A DNA stretch of 64,000 bases from Maea johnstoni (GCA_963942565.1 OZ012684.1:69656310-69720309); one strand, 5' to 3'; positions 13,025-24,506 are shown, counted from the first letter of the stretch. The notes: generated from the letters alone by a model not told the origin. Translations and numbers: made by a program.

Positions 13025-13369
13025 TTTACCCTTCCAATGACACACACGCATATGTGTATGTGGTAACACAACCTAAAGAACCATGTACGCGTATATGCTT
13101 GCAAGATAATCAAATTCATATAAAGAAGAGTGGCTTGCCAATCAAAATGACCTCCTACATAGTTAGCTAGAACATAAGGCAATTGGCTGTCAGAATGTTG
13201 TTCTTGGTTCAAGGATCATTTTGATATGTCACATGAATATAGTGGACCAAGATTTTATAAGATTGTTAAACATGAACAACCAGGTACCTGATTTTGGCCA
13301 ATGATCCCCATTACAATTTGGCATCAGACATTTGTTGGGGAAATTACAATTTGGACTCACAAGGGTTAA
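13025..13369 (+). mobile_element. Family C MITE, longest copy
   Basis: Opens TTACCCTTCCAATGACACAC and ends GGACTCACAAGGGTTAA. The interior has AACCATGTACGCGTATATGC, GGCAATTGGCTGTCAGAATG, GATTTTGGCCAATGATCCCC and TACAATTTGGCATCAGACAT. No coding capacity. The CCAATG next to the left tip resembles the family A right end, suggesting a shared transposase-binding end. Confidence 0.82.
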
Positions 13370-13608
13370 GGAGAAAGTTGTTTTATTCCTTAAGCATGTT
13401 ACTGAACTTCTCCTGGAGTGTGTATTTGTAGGGGCATTGGACTCACTAATTGGCATCAAATGCCATATCTGATTCAATCTAGAACGCTGGAACATTCAGT
13501 TCTATATATAGAATGTGTATACTGCCAGAAATAAATCGCACTATCCCTATATAGTGGATAAAGATACTGAAACTGAAAGGATTCTTTGAAAGGAATTAAC
13601 TTTGGAAT

Positions 13609-13819
13609 TTAACCCTTATGCTGCCGGTTGCTAATGTGCCCAATACAAAATTATGCGAAGAGCCTGGAAAAGTGACTGAAACCCTGGCATATGGGTGCTC
13701 ATCCGAGAGTACTCGGCGAGAGCTATCTAATGAATACCAACATGGCAGGGTTCCGATGATTTAAAAGAATTCATGCATTCTTTGCTCTGGACAAAAGTAG
13801 CCTTAGTAATAGAAGGTTA
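13609..13819 (+). mobile_element. Family A MITE
   Basis: Complete interior with several GC substitutions (CCGAGAGTACTCGGCGAGAG). Right tip decayed to GTAATAGAAGGTTAG. Confidence 0.88.
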
Positions 13820-14099
13820 GGTAATCTAGCAACAAGGTTATCACATAGCAAAAGGCACCAGTGTAACCTTACAAATGTACTGAGCCAACATTGATTTATT
13901 CCGTAATCTAGCAATTCCTTCCTCTATTTCACTAAGTTACTCAAGGATAAAGTAGAAGTTTCACAAATCTAATTGTAGTCGACAGGAGATTTAATACCTT
14001 TTTGTTGGCGGTGAAAAATCTAAACCCCCTTGAGGCACATCTATACACTCATATTAATTGAGCAATTTTTGGTAAGAATGAGAAATGTTCTTAGTAATA
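13820..14099. other. Unique sequence
   Basis: Nothing recognised. Confidence 0.5.
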
Positions 14100-14450
14100 C
14101 TAAGTCAGCTTCCTGCCCTTCAATCAGTGGAGACTGCATGAGATCCTGTCGTCTTTGAAGTCCACCGTGATATTTCAAAACTCGCTCGTCTGAAAACGCC
14201 AATCTGAACGGCGCAGAATGACTAGGCAGAGCAATTCACTATTCTGGCTTCATATGGAGAACCCCAGCTTTGAGAGGGATTTCCAAAATGCCACTCTCCA
14301 AAATGTGATTATGTGATGAAAGAGAACTGTTCTCAGTGTGCAGTAATTGTGGCATTTGGAGTGGGAATTAGCGGAGGAGTTTTCTCTGGTAGCTAGCCTG
14401 GTAATGATCGCTGCTGAGCTATCGGTGTGTGGCCGCGTCAAGCTCTTAAA
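14100..14450. promoter_or_regulatory. GC-richer unique block, candidate cis-regulatory element
   Basis: Repeat-free and sharply bounded on the right by the 179-bp duplication. Contains a kappaB-like GGGATTTCC (14276-14284) and GTAATTGTGG and GGAATTAGC homeodomain-like words. Its minus-strand 63-codon frame has no recognisable domain. The call rests on composition and motifs only. Confidence 0.3.
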
Positions 14451-14470
14451 TACCCATATTCCATCAAGGC

Positions 14471-14830
14471 CATCATTTTACCAGTTCTTGCCTGTTGCAA
14501 AAAAAAGTAGAAGATAAGAAAAAAAATTTGAGGAAAAATTATTAAATGAAAATGGCTAGACTGGTACTTGATACAACACCAAATATGGAAAAAATCATAT
14601 AGTAATCATATAGTTTAGATTCTTAATAAATATATATATATATAGATGTTACCATTTTACCAGTTCTTGCCTGTTGCAGAAAAAATAGAACATAATAAAA
14701 AGTAAAATTGATAAAAAAAATCATAAAACGAAAAATGAAAATAGTAAAAAAAAAGTAGAAAATGGCTAGACTGGTACTTGATATGAGACCAAATATCGGA
14801 AAAATTATTGTATCGAAAAAGTTGAGTAAT
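14471..14830. repeat. 179-bp tandem duplication
   Basis: Both units begin CCAGTTCTTGCCTGTTGCA and contain AATGGCTAGACTGGTACTTG; their starts are 179 bp apart (14481 and 14660). The middle differs by A-rich expansions. A short (TA)n run (about 14627-14644) lies at the junction. Confidence 0.88.
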
Positions 14831-16413
14831 AGTATAGTTAAGATTTAAAATGTATGGATAAAATTGACTTATTTGATACCTGGACCTCTTTGCACGAAGG
14901 TATCTCACTCTATGTAGTAGCAAATTCCCTGAAGCTAATGGTGCTTAAATTAACAAAATTAGGTCCCTGAGAAGCTGACATTATTGATAAGAATATTGTT
15001 AAGATATTGTACCATTAAGAAAATATCAATATTGTATTGTAAAATACAGTGAAAAACTGAAATGTTTAAGATGCCAATCTCTAACATGGAGATTTGTCTC
15101 CTTGCACTCATGCTGCATACAGGTGAAACATCTACCTGTGTGCCGGCCGTGGCTGATGGTGAAATATACTTGGGGTGATACCTGGCGTCCTTCCTCACCA
15201 TGTGACTTATATTACTGCTAGCAGGGAGGCTAGCTAATTGACTGGGGTTCAGGGGTGGGGGAATCCATGATGTTATATTGCGATTTATGAGGGTATTGAT
15301 CAGCCAAGCAGGGCAAGGTTATCGATGATAGATAGAATAGCTTGCTGGCTTCTCGACTTTCACATTTATTAGCTGCTAACTTGTTGCTTGCGTATAGGTT
15401 TTTTTTTGTAAAATCTGCATTATATTGTGAAATTAGAAATGATAAAGTTATCATTACTAAGTTCACAATATCAGGCAAATTTTAGAAGTTCTTCTAAACT
15501 TTGAGATGTTTAAGATAAGGTTGCTGTCTTTTTTTCCTCCCCAGAATATCTTTTGAGGGAACATTATTTACCTTTTAAAGCAAATAAATGTATTTGAGAC
15601 ATCATATTCATTTATTCATAATTACAATACCATTTTCTAAGATTATAAATTTATACATCCTTTGTGAAACAAACTCTTTGAAATATTTTTTTAAAAGAGT
15701 TGCAGATAGATTCAGATTGGAAAATAATGTTGCAGAAGGAGCAATATATTTCTAAGTAACATTGAACTTGCAAATTTAAGACCCATTTTGAGAATGAATA
15801 TTTTTTGTTTGTTTGATTTGTTTGTTAGAAACATGAAGTTATACAGATCCCTTATTCAGTGCAATATGTAAAATAACTCATATGCTCATAGCATAGCAGG
15901 TTGTCTGAAAACTTAATTTGAGTGATATTATATTATAAGCGCATGCCAGAAGATTGATATCATAAGGGCATACCATAAGATAGCATCTCAAAAGAAGAAA
16001 TGTCTTTTAGTGTTTAAATCTTATTATGTTTTCAGGTAATTAGTAAATGCATAATGCTATCACATTAGAAACTGTATACAATTGAATGAACGAGTTGGGT
16101 GTACATTAAGAGTCATCAAGGATGTTGAAAATTTATGACATCATCACACCAGGGTTTGACTTAGACTGCGAAATATACGTCACTAAAATGTGCATTCATG
16201 AACATATTCATAATTGGTGTGACTTATTCACTCCCGCGTGTATATAGGTCAATCCATTTCTAGCACCTCATAAATGTGTGCCTTGTTTGCTGAAACTGTT
16301 CTGATGAATGTAAAGTTTGGAAAATAAGTGAGGGAGAAATGTTCATCAGAACCAAATCTATTTTCCTCTTTCAAATATTTTCCGAATTCATGCACAATTT
16401 CTAAGTTATATGC
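14831..16413. other. Unique sequence, no gene seen
   Basis: About 1.6 kb without recognised repeats. Two minus-strand frames of about 80 codons (near 14959-15201 and 15230-15478) show no domain or coherent composition. Confidence 0.5.
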
Positions 16414-16619
16414 CTAACCCCTTCACTGCTGGTGGCTAACTTGAAATGGTGACAAACAGCTGGGAAATGACTGAAGATCTGGCACATGGGTACTCATCTG
16501 ATAGTACTCAATGAGAGCTTTCCTATGAATACCCACATGACTTCATTCAGATGATTTTCATAATTTTTTGCTTTCTGGTGTATTGGATGAAAGTAACCTG
16601 GCAGCATCAGAAGGGTTGA
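16414..16619 (+). mobile_element. Family A MITE, strongly diverged
   Basis: Left tip CTAACCCCTTCACTGCTGG; the GGCCAATACAAAATGATGC block is largely replaced. The middle (GGCACATGGGTACTCATCTG) and right end (GCATCAGAAGGGTT) are clear, so it is an old copy. Confidence 0.8.
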
Positions 16620-16992
16620 GCACCATAGGTCCAGGTGATGTTTCTAATTCTAGAGGGTTCTCTAACCTTGAGTGGTTTAGCATCAGTATTCACCTGGCGC
16701 AGGAATGGGGTCAGACCTCACTGGTGGATCTTGATGTTGAGTATAACAAGGCTAATTGTAGGAACTATGCGAGGAACATGTTTTGGTTCCGTAAACTGCT
16801 GGAAGCAAAAACGGACCGATTGACGTCAGACATGATCAGGCGCCTAGTCGAATGATATATAACTTCTGACGCAAGTAATTGTTTCAACGTCTCATTATAT
16901 ATTTATTCAGGCTGGCAAGAGTTTTCCTTGTTTCCCTACAATTGGCCAAATCAACGGAGTGAACCTGATTCCAGCCTTGCTGTCTGGTCTGT
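16620..16992 (+). other. Unique sequence with an unassigned open frame and a CRE
   Basis: A 95-codon frame (16568-16855) begins inside the preceding MITE and continues through this stretch. Its C-terminal 70 residues have a fairly normal amino acid mix but I recognise no family. TGACGTCA (16821-16828), a perfect CRE/ATF palindrome, lies inside it. A remnant exon cannot be excluded; I rate it unlikely. Confidence 0.25.
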
Positions 16993-17222
16993 TTAACCCA
17001 TTGGTGCCTGGAGATCTCCCAGGCAAGCGTCGTTTGGACCTATCATACTTTTGAAAATAACTTAAGAATTAATCATAGATTACAAAAATATTTGAAGGGT
17101 AGTTGTGAGTTAGTTTTTGATCAAAGATTTTCCTGAAAATATTTCCTGAAAATTGCTTTTGTTCGGGAGATGTCACCAAAATAGTCAGGCGGTTTTAGGT
17201 GCTGCAGGCATAGATGGATTAA
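16993..17222 (+). mobile_element. Family B MITE
   Basis: Complete and well preserved: TTAACCCATTGGTGCCTGG at the left, CAGGCGGTTTTAGGTGCTGC and GGCATAGATGGATTAA at the right. Confidence 0.88.
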
Positions 17223-17422
17223 CCTTTTCTTTCCTGAAATCACTGAAAAAAGGCTTGAATATTTTGGTGATATCTTTCTGCTCAAAAGATGAAATATTAG
17301 TTGGAGAAAGGTTAATGAAACCACAAAATATCTCTCCTCCAATTATTTTAAAAATTAGTGCTGTGTGCTTGACGTATCAGTGATCTTTTGAGCGTGAATT
17401 GGTAAATTACGTCTGCGAGAAG

Positions 17423-17632
17423 TTAACCCTTTATATGTTGAGGCCATTTTTGTTTAAACACAAGACCACAAAAGTGTTAGAAAATTATCCAAACCCTGTC
17501 ATCTTGGTATTCATTTAAAAGCTCTTGCTAAGCACTCTCTGATGAGTATTAATGTGTAAGAGTTTACATCATTTTTCATCTTTTTTGCATCGTATTGTTT
17601 AGAACAAATAAGCCACCAGCAGCAGTTTGATT
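17423..17632 (-). mobile_element. Family A MITE, diverged
   Basis: Minus-strand copy: TTAACCCTTTATATGTTGAGG on the left, AAGCCACCAGCAGCAG near the right tip. The final TTAA end is lost. Confidence 0.83.
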
Positions 17633-18257
17633 CAAACTATAAGGATGGCAATGGCAGTATTATGGCACTTGATTTTTTTTAAATTCATATATTTTAAGTA
17701 CTTGTAGAGAAACCATCTGTGCTTTTTTTGTCCATACCACGACCAGTCAGGTGTACTGATAGCCTATTGACAATATGAAATTGTAAAGGCAATGTCTGAA
17801 GAATACTTGTAAAATATTTCTTAGTTGAAGAAATAAAACTTTCATTCATAATAATAGTACTTGAAATCAGGAAGTATAGAATTAAATTATCATATTATAT
17901 TACCATATATTGTTCCTGTTGAAATGAATTATGTTTTCAGGGTATTGGAGTCAAAGTTCATATCAAATGAGTATTATGATCGAGTATTCCAAAAATATCA
18001 TGGCAATCAAGTGTGTGTTCAAGTTGAGGGCGAGAAGTTTTATTTTTAGTCTGAGAAATGTATATTTGATGTAACGTGAAATATAACCTGTTATATTGAC
18101 CCCTGGGTTATAAATGCCTGGGAAAGGGATTTAGATAGACAAAGTGCTCTTCGTATTCCTAGCAGCATGTTTATACAAGAGAATCAATTCTTTCTCTTAA
18201 ACACTCTAATGTATTAGCTGGTATGCTTCATTTAACCAATGTATGCCTGTAGCAGGT
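17633..18257. other. Unique sequence
   Basis: AT-rich, with a 62-codon frame of no recognised type. Confidence 0.5.
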
Positions 18258-18450
18258 TTAACCCTTATGCTGCCGGTGGCTAATTTGGCCAATACAAAAT
18301 GATGCAAAAAAAAACTGAATAATTACTGAAACCCTGGCACATCAGCAAGAGCTATCCAATGAATACCAACATGGCAGGGTTTAGATGATTTTTAAAAATC
18401 TTTGCGTCCTTGTGTTTTGGATGAAAGTAGCCTCATCATTTGGAGGGTTA
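18258..18450 (+). mobile_element. Family A MITE with internal deletion
   Basis: Good ends and order, but about 25 bp between GGCACAT and CAGCAAGAG (the GGGTACTCATCTGAGAGTAC segment) are missing. Confidence 0.9.
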
Positions 18451-18749
18451 GAAGGCTAGATTATATGGATGGTATATTTTTGGCAAAACCATGATCTCAT
18501 TAAAGCATTAAACCATCCATTTTAGAAAATATTTTAAGAAGTAATGTTGATCATTAACTAACCAATAATCCTCCTTCAAATATTTTCCTTAGTAATTATC
18601 ATTTAGGTATGTCATTGTTTAGAATTCTTTCTCTATTCAATACATTGACATTTAATTTTTGATTTCGATTATTTCGATACGATGCATTGATCTATCAACA
18701 AATATGCTGTCTTTTAATGCCATAAGGGAAAATCACAACGCATTGTGAA

Positions 18750-18847
18750 TGATGAACAATTCTCCTTCTAATATTTTCTAAATATTGCTTTTGCTAGAGA
18801 AATATCAGCAAAATTGTTTTGGCTGCTACAGGCATAAACTGGTTAGG
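18750..18847 (+). mobile_element. Family B MITE, right-end fragment
   Basis: Keeps ATGAACAATTCTCCTTC, TTGCTTTTGCTAGAGAAATA and GGCTGCTACAGGCATAAACT. The left half is not recognisable. Confidence 0.7.
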
Positions 18848-18898
18848 GTAAAAAAGGTGATTGGGAAAATCTCAATTCCTCAGGTACTTCTGGTACCC

Positions 18899-19112
18899 TA
18901 ACCCCTTATGCTGCTGGTGGCTAATTTTTCCATTGCAAAATGATGCAAAAAACCTGAAAATGACTGAAACCCTGGCACATGGGTACTCATCTGATGGTAC
19001 TCAGCAAAAGCTATCCAATGAATACCACCATAACAGGGTTGAGATTGTTTTCAAAAATCTTTGCGTCCTTGTGCTTTGGACGAAAGTAGCCTCAGCATTG
19101 GAAGGGTTCTTA
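18899..19112 (+). mobile_element. Family A MITE
   Basis: Complete. Left tip CTAACCCCTTATGCTGC and right tip GCATTGGAAGGGTTCTTAA show small changes in the TTAA boundary. Confidence 0.9.
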
Positions 19113-19534
19113 AACCTTATCTAGAAAGGTATGATGTTCCTCAGGTGTTACAAACAACTATACATAACGCTAATGGACTTTCCCCTTACTAATGTGACAC
19201 TGCCCTGGCAAACACACACTTAAACAGACACTTCTACCAAAACTATCATGGGATAAATACCTATAAAATGACGGTGTGCTACCATTAAAGACATTTTACG
19301 AATGTGGTATATAAAGGAAATGATAACCTGTACTTGTTTATACAGCATTTACCAAGGGAATGACGTCTTTACTGATCTTTATTTTGCTGGAATAGGGGTT
19401 TTAGTAGACACACAGAAAAGGTTGTGCCCTACTAGAGTTGCTTAACATTTACTTTATTGCTCCCAGGCATGTGACAAAGCCGCATAATTGTCCCTTTTAC
19501 CATTTTGTTAATTATATATGTCAATAATATGACG
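19113..19534. other. Unique sequence; perfect CRE at its right edge
   Basis: TGACGTCA at 19530-19537 lies immediately against the next element's left tip. No gene seen. Confidence 0.45.
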
Positions 19535-19724
19535 TCAACCCTTTTCATGCCTATATCCTTACTATTTCACCTATACCTTTTTTCATCAGAAGATTTTTAG
19601 AAGGGGAATCCAGCCGGTGACCCTCTCTCTGATATCTTCAATTCATGCTTTATTTTTAAAAATATTTTTTAAAAACATAGAATTCTATGTAATATTACAA
19701 GATCTATAGGCATGAGTGGATTAA
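19535..19724. mobile_element. Family J MITE with 18-20 bp inverted ends
   Basis: Left end CAACCCTTTTCATGCCTATA; right end read inwards TTAATCCACTCATGCCTATA. The interior, about 150 bp, includes a perfect 16-bp palindrome ACATAGAATTCTATGT (19675-19690). No coding capacity. The right TTAA is shared with the next element. Confidence 0.65.
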
Positions 19725-19930
19725 CCCATTTGCACCTTAAGCATGAAAATAATCTTACAAATTTGAGCATTATTCTTTAAATAGAGTATCAATCGAAAAC
19801 TATTAAGCCTATAATAAACAATATTGTACAACAACTTTTATTTAAAAATTTCCGTAATACCATGTTCTACCCTGAGATAAAGATTTTGGTGTCAGACCAT
19901 GTGATTGCCCCAATTTTGTACATGGGTCAA
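19721..19930. mobile_element. Degenerate TTAACCC element (family B-related)
   Basis: Opens TTAACCCATTTGCACCTTA and closes TACATGGGTCAA; middle is AT-rich. Its right part (GTCAGACCATGTG) resembles the end of the elements at 31626 and 35254, which may form a separate subfamily. Confidence 0.45.
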
Positions 19931-20118
19931 CCGCTGTATAAGTTCAATTGAATGTGCCACGGTGCATTAGTCTATTATAGAAGTGTCCTCTACCATTAGG
20001 CACCTACAATAAGTTCATTTTGCTATTAGACCTCAATGGAGAATTATGTCAGTATCTAATATTGTTTTTATACTGGAAATACCAAAATCTAGTAACAAAA
20101 GTTCACCAGATAAGATGA

Positions 20119-20330
20119 CAACCCTTCCAATGCTGAGGCTACTTTCGTCCAACGACAAGAGAGAAATGATTTTTGAAAACCATCTAGACCCTGCCATGTT
20201 GGTACTCATTGGATAGCCCCCACATATTCCTCTCAGATGAGTACCCATATTTCTTAGGGTTCGGTGATTTTTCAAGATTTTTGCATTATTTTGTATTGGC
20301 CAACTGAGCCGCCCGCAGCATTAGGGTTAA
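20119..20330 (-). mobile_element. Family A MITE
   Basis: Complete minus-strand copy, ACCCTTCCAATGCTGAGGC to GCAGCATTAGGGTTAA. Confidence 0.9.
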
Positions 20331-20480
20331 GAGGGGAGGGTTGACAATGGCTACAGGTTATAAGTGCCTGCTGTACACTACTAAGTGTCCACATTTGCGC
20401 TAGACAGAAATTAAGAGTTGTTCCAGGGAATCAGGGAACGGATAATGGATGCAGGTTTTGGTAACCTGAGTGTAAGTCAG

Positions 20481-21487
20481 TATTGCTATGAGACAAGTAT
20501 TGAGATTTGTTCCGTTCCGGGCGAGAACAGCGAATGGTATTGCTATGAGACAGGTATTGAGATTTGTTCCGGGAGAGAACCACAAATGGTTAGAGGTTGT
20601 AGCACCTGCAGGACACTGTAAGTCAGTATTGCTATGAGACAAGTATTGAGATTTGTTCCGTTCCGGGCGAGAACAGCGAATGGTATTGCTATGAGACAGG
20701 TATTGAGATTTGTTCCGGGAGAGAACCACAAATGGTTAGAGGTTGTAGCACCTGCAGGACACTGTATAGTCAGTATTGCTATGAGACAGGTATTGGGATG
20801 TTTTCTGTCCGGGAGAGAACAGCAAATGGTAAGAGGTTGTAGCACCTGCAGGACACTGTATAGTCAGTTTTGCTATGAGACAGGTATTGAGATTTGTTCT
20901 GGGGAAAGAAAGGCAAATGGTTAGAGGTTGTAGCACCTGCAGGACACCGTATAGTCTATATTGCTATGAGACAGGTATTGAGATTTGTTCTGGGGAAAGA
21001 AAGGCAAATGGTAAGAGGTTGTAGCACCTGCAGGACACTGTATAGTCAGTTTTGCTATGAGACAAGTATTGAGATTTGTTCTGGGGAAAGAAAGGCAAAT
21101 GGTTAGAGGTTCTAGCACCTGCAGGACACCGTATAGTCTATATTGCTATGAGACAGGTATTGAGATTTGTTCTGGGGAAAGAAAGGCAAATGGTAAGAGG
21201 TTGTAGCACCTGCAGGACACCGTATAGTCTGTATTGCTATGAGACAGGTATTGAGATTTGTTCTGGGGAAAGAAAGGCAAATGGTTAGAGGTTCTAGCAC
21301 CTGCAGGACACTGTATAGTCAGTTTTGCTATGAGACAAGTATTGAGATTTGTTCTGGGGAAAGAAAGGCAAATGGTTAGAGGTTGTAGCACCTGCAGGAC
21401 ACTGTATAGTAAGTATTGCTATGAGACAGGTATTGAGATTTGTTCTGGGGTAAGAAAGGCAAATGGTTAGAGGTTCTAGCACCTTCT
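20481..21487. repeat. 91-bp minisatellite array with composite 146-bp units at its left end
   Basis: Units start TATTGCTATGAGACAGGTAT, continue GAGATTTGTTCTGGGGAAAG, AAAGGCAAATGGTTAGAGG, TTGTAGCACCTGCAGGACAC and finish TGTATAGTCAG. Starts at 20774, 20867, 20959, 21050, 21141, 21232, 21323 and 21414 give periods of 91-93 bp. The first two blocks (20481 and 20627) are 146-147 bp, each a truncated 57-bp copy followed by an 89-bp copy. Variant letters alternate from unit to unit, so copies two apart match better: a dimeric 182-bp order. The core CACCTGCAGG is kept in every full unit. Frames open across the array are by-products of its stop-free period. Confidence 0.95.
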
Positions 21488-22556
21488 GGACAGAAGGAGA
21501 TGTAAGACTGTGGAAGAGTAATTACAAGAACAGGCAAGAAAGGTCATAGCAATAAAAAACCTCCTCCCAACCTCCTTACCTCCTTTTTACCGCCTCCTTG
21601 ACAGTCGTTCGCAGCGCAGAAGCCATTTCGTTGGGAGAATCATGGCACACGATGGGATGGCTGTAAAGATCGCAGGAAGCAATCATTGCGCTTAAAACCT
21701 TTTTGAATGTCTCGCTCTTTCATGCTTAATATGCCTATAGGACATTTGAATGGCTATTCAGATGGGGGTTTTGATGATTACTTGACTGCCACAAAGTACT
21801 TGCAACTATGACTTCCAGATATCTGAGCAGTAAATCTCACAAAAAAACGATTACTTTGACAAGATCAAATTTTGCAGAAATGAGGGTTTGTCAAAAGAAT
21901 ATCAATTTAGAGAGTTGGGTAAAATTACCTTCATATTTGTACTTGCCTCATTTTTATTCTTTATTGATCATATCTTTGTTACTTGCAAAATGTGCTTGTT
22001 TGTGAACTGCAGAGGAAATGTTAACATTAGTAAATTCTACACATTTCTTAGTTCAGCTATTGCAGATGAAATTGGCTTAAAAGCACTTATTTGAGAGCTA
22101 TTGAATGTTTTGTAGATCATCTCTGAGCCAACACATTTGCAGCTACTTTCTTCATTTGAGCAAGTATGGGTCTGAAGTATTTTGGTTCTTTTATGATATA
22201 TTAATCACTTGGGTTCAACATTTTGTTTATTTTCTCAATTTTTTTTTTGAATTTCCAATTTACCCAATTAATATAGAGATATGTGTTAGAGAACTGCAAG
22301 TATTCACTTGCGCATTTCTTAAAGATATATTTTTGGAAATACCTACCTACCTATCTACTTTATACCTATACCTTATTTTTGATGGGGGATCAGCTGCAAA
22401 TAGGAAGAAAGCAATTATTTCGCAGTTGCTAGGGCAACTAAACTAATGGAGATCCCAGCTTATTTCAAAGATGAAGGCAATAATTCATAAGCATGTCATA
22501 GAAGATTCTTAAAGATGCAATGCGAAACACATGTTTTATTCAATGAACTTGTTTTG
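21488..22556. other. Unique sequence, no gene seen
   Basis: The first 250 bp are GC-richer, with CCTCCT-type pyrimidine runs (about 21562-21600). Frames of 65-113 codons between 21808 and 22446 are rich in Phe, Leu, Ile and Tyr as expected of AT-rich DNA, and no domain is recognisable. Confidence 0.5.
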
Positions 22557-22712
22557 ATTTGTGCATAGAAGTGGGCTACCGTGAATGTGCATAGAAGTGG
22601 GTTACTCTTTGGGTGCATAGAAGTGGGTAATACTGTTCATGTGTGTACAAATGGGGTTACTATACTATATGTGTGCAGAAGTGGGTCACTGTTTGTGTGT
22701 AGAAGTGGGATG
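22557..22712. repeat. Degenerate GTGCATAGAAGTGGGTTACT minisatellite
   Basis: Six units of about 27-36 bp, each with GTGCATAGAAGTGGG or a variant such as GTGTGCAGAAGTGGG. Unit length varies, so slippage inside units is likely. Confidence 0.88.
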
Positions 22713-22879
22713 TGTCTCTCTCCAGATGGGTTCCCCTAGATAATCACTAAGGCAGGCCTGGCAGTACTTATTTTTTGCCGTTAAGCCATTTATTGTCAGA
22801 GCATCCTGATACACAGCCTCTATTGCTTATGCTATTTAAATCATCACTTAAGGGAATTAAAGAAGTATTTTGTCATTAA

Positions 22880-23010
22880 TAAGTAATGATTATTATTATT
22901 ATGATGATGATGGTGCCCATCATGGTGTGATAATACTAATTATGATGATGAGGATGATGATGATGATGATGAGGATGATGATGAGGAGGAGGAGGAGGAG
23001 GATGAATCGC
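22880..23010. repeat. (GAT)n/(GAG)n trinucleotide-rich tract
   Basis: ATT then GAT triplets, interrupted by GGTGCCCATCATGGTGTGA, then GAT/GAG and finally a pure GAG run. Confidence 0.9.
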
Positions 23011-23214
23011 AGGTACAAGTAAAACAATGTCATATTTGCAAGATGTATATTAAAACCCTCTGCTCTTCCATCAATTCCCTCACTATTTGTACTGTTCTGT
23101 TTACCTTAGGTGCATCCAGGATACATGTAGGTATCAGGTTCATGCAATTGGTTTCAGGGATTGAGCGGAAAAATTGTGGAAATCAACTTAGGGTTGATTT
23201 GCAAAGCCTATTAT

Positions 23215-23487
23215 ATTATTTGTTTACTCCCATGCTAGTAGACCTGATTGACATGTACAAAAAGCATATATGTTATATGTTTACTGACCTGTGGACTCCA
23301 GCAACAGGCATGCACATCTCTACCTTCCTTCAAGTCTCGATACCTAAAAAGCTATATACCCTACTACTTTTTAACCCTGGGACCCTTGGGCTAGTCATGG
23401 CAGAGGGCCTCAGGGAAGATCCTTACCATTGGACAGAGTTACCCTCTTCAAATAAAGATTATTATTATTATTATCATTATAATTATT

Positions 23488-23576
<89 letters not shown>

Positions 23577-23740
23577 CATAATTATTGTTATTGTAGTTAT
23601 TATTATTATTATTATTATTTTTATGGTGCATATGTGTTACATGCCTAGTCGTCCTGTGGACTCCATAGACTTGTACATGGTGTATATATATTGTATGCCT
23701 ACTCGCCCTGTGGACTCCATAGACAGGTGCACGGTGGCTC
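23215..23740. repeat. 54-bp minisatellite, split by an (ATT)n-tailed insertion
   Basis: Three units carry CCTGTGGACTCCA: starts at 23288, 23653 and 23707. The last two are 54 bp apart and each also has a TATGTGTTACATGCC or TATTGTATGCC phrase. The first is separated from the others by the element at 23315-23622, so the element landed inside the array. Confidence 0.75.
23315..23622 (+). mobile_element. Family E retroposon-like element with (ATT)n tail, copy 1
   Basis: About 145 bp of unique body (CATCTCTACCTTCCTTCAAG, then TTTTTAACCCTGGGACCC, then GGGAAGATCCTTACCATTGG, then AGTTACCCTCTTCAAATAAA) followed by about 165 bp of ATT triplets. A second copy at 58278 begins at the same base, which favours a SINE or a LINE 3' end with a preferred 5' stop. 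No tRNA-type A and B boxes are evident. The long frame across the tail is Tyr or Asn repeat. Confidence 0.7.
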
Positions 23741-24330
23741 AGGTGCTGGCTACATGCAGAGAGCTCTCTATAGGTCATCACCACCATCTGGTAATTGGAT
23801 AGGCGAGTTGTTCCTCATTGCTCGCTGGCACATTTTCATCAGATTGCCCCAAATAGAAATTCATTGGGTGCTAATTCTAGCCTAGACATAGGCCACGAAA
23901 ATGTCATCCTCAAATTGAAGTTCAGCGGTGGTATTTTAAGGATAACCATAGGGCAAGTAAATTTTGAAGTGTATTTTTGTCCCATACTCGGGCCCAGACT
24001 GTACAATTTACTCTACATATTGCATATGTTGTAAACTTAGGTCAGTGACTTAGCTAGGACCTGTTCAGCCTGTCTTCTGGACTGGCAGTTACTAATACAC
24101 ACCTTTTCAGACTGGCAAAAACTTTCATGAAATTTTCCAATTTTGACTTTATTTTGGAATGATAACCAAATCTTTTCCTAACAAACAATCTTCTAAATCG
24201 TGTCTGAAGTGCAATTTGCTCTTTATGACACAATAAGCTATTATTTGAAGTTGGTTCAATTAAGGATTGTTCTTCTGTTCTGAAAATTGACCAGACAGCA
24301 GGAAACATCACACTAATGATATTTCTTTGG
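23741..24330. other. Unique sequence
   Basis: Frames of 64-94 codons overlap on both strands; none has a recognisable domain. Confidence 0.5.
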
Positions 24331-24506
24331 TTAATCATTATGCTACTGGTGGCTAATTTGGCCTATACAATATGATGCAAATTTTTTTTTTAAAAGACCG
24401 AAACCTGGCACATTGGTACTCATCTGAGAGTACTCAGCAAAAAGCTCTGCCATGAATGCTGACATGAGTCGTTAGACGGAAGTAGCCTTAGCATTGGAAG
24501 GGTTAA
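24331..24506 (+). mobile_element. Family A MITE with internal deletion
   Basis: TTAATCATTATGCTACTGG to GCATTGGAAGGGTTAA. About 35 bp of the segment between the ACATGA and GGAAGTAGCC blocks are missing. Confidence 0.9.

Noticed and set aside
16568-16855. 95-codon frame with a natural-looking C-terminal half
   Set aside because: Starts inside a family A MITE, has no recognised domain, and no splice or promoter context.
20400-21482. A set of similar 60-109 codon frames with Cys, Pro and repeated blocks
   Set aside because: They are overlapping readings of the 91-bp array on both strands; similarity among them is repeat homology, not a gene family.
20481-21487. CRISPR-like array
   Set aside because: Units are contiguous 91-bp copies without unique spacers, and the genome is eukaryotic by its repeat content.
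23043-23787. 201-codon plus-strand and 125-codon minus-strand frames with Tyr or Asn runs
   Set aside because: The runs are the (ATT)n tail of a retroposon-like element and the N-terminal parts show no domain.
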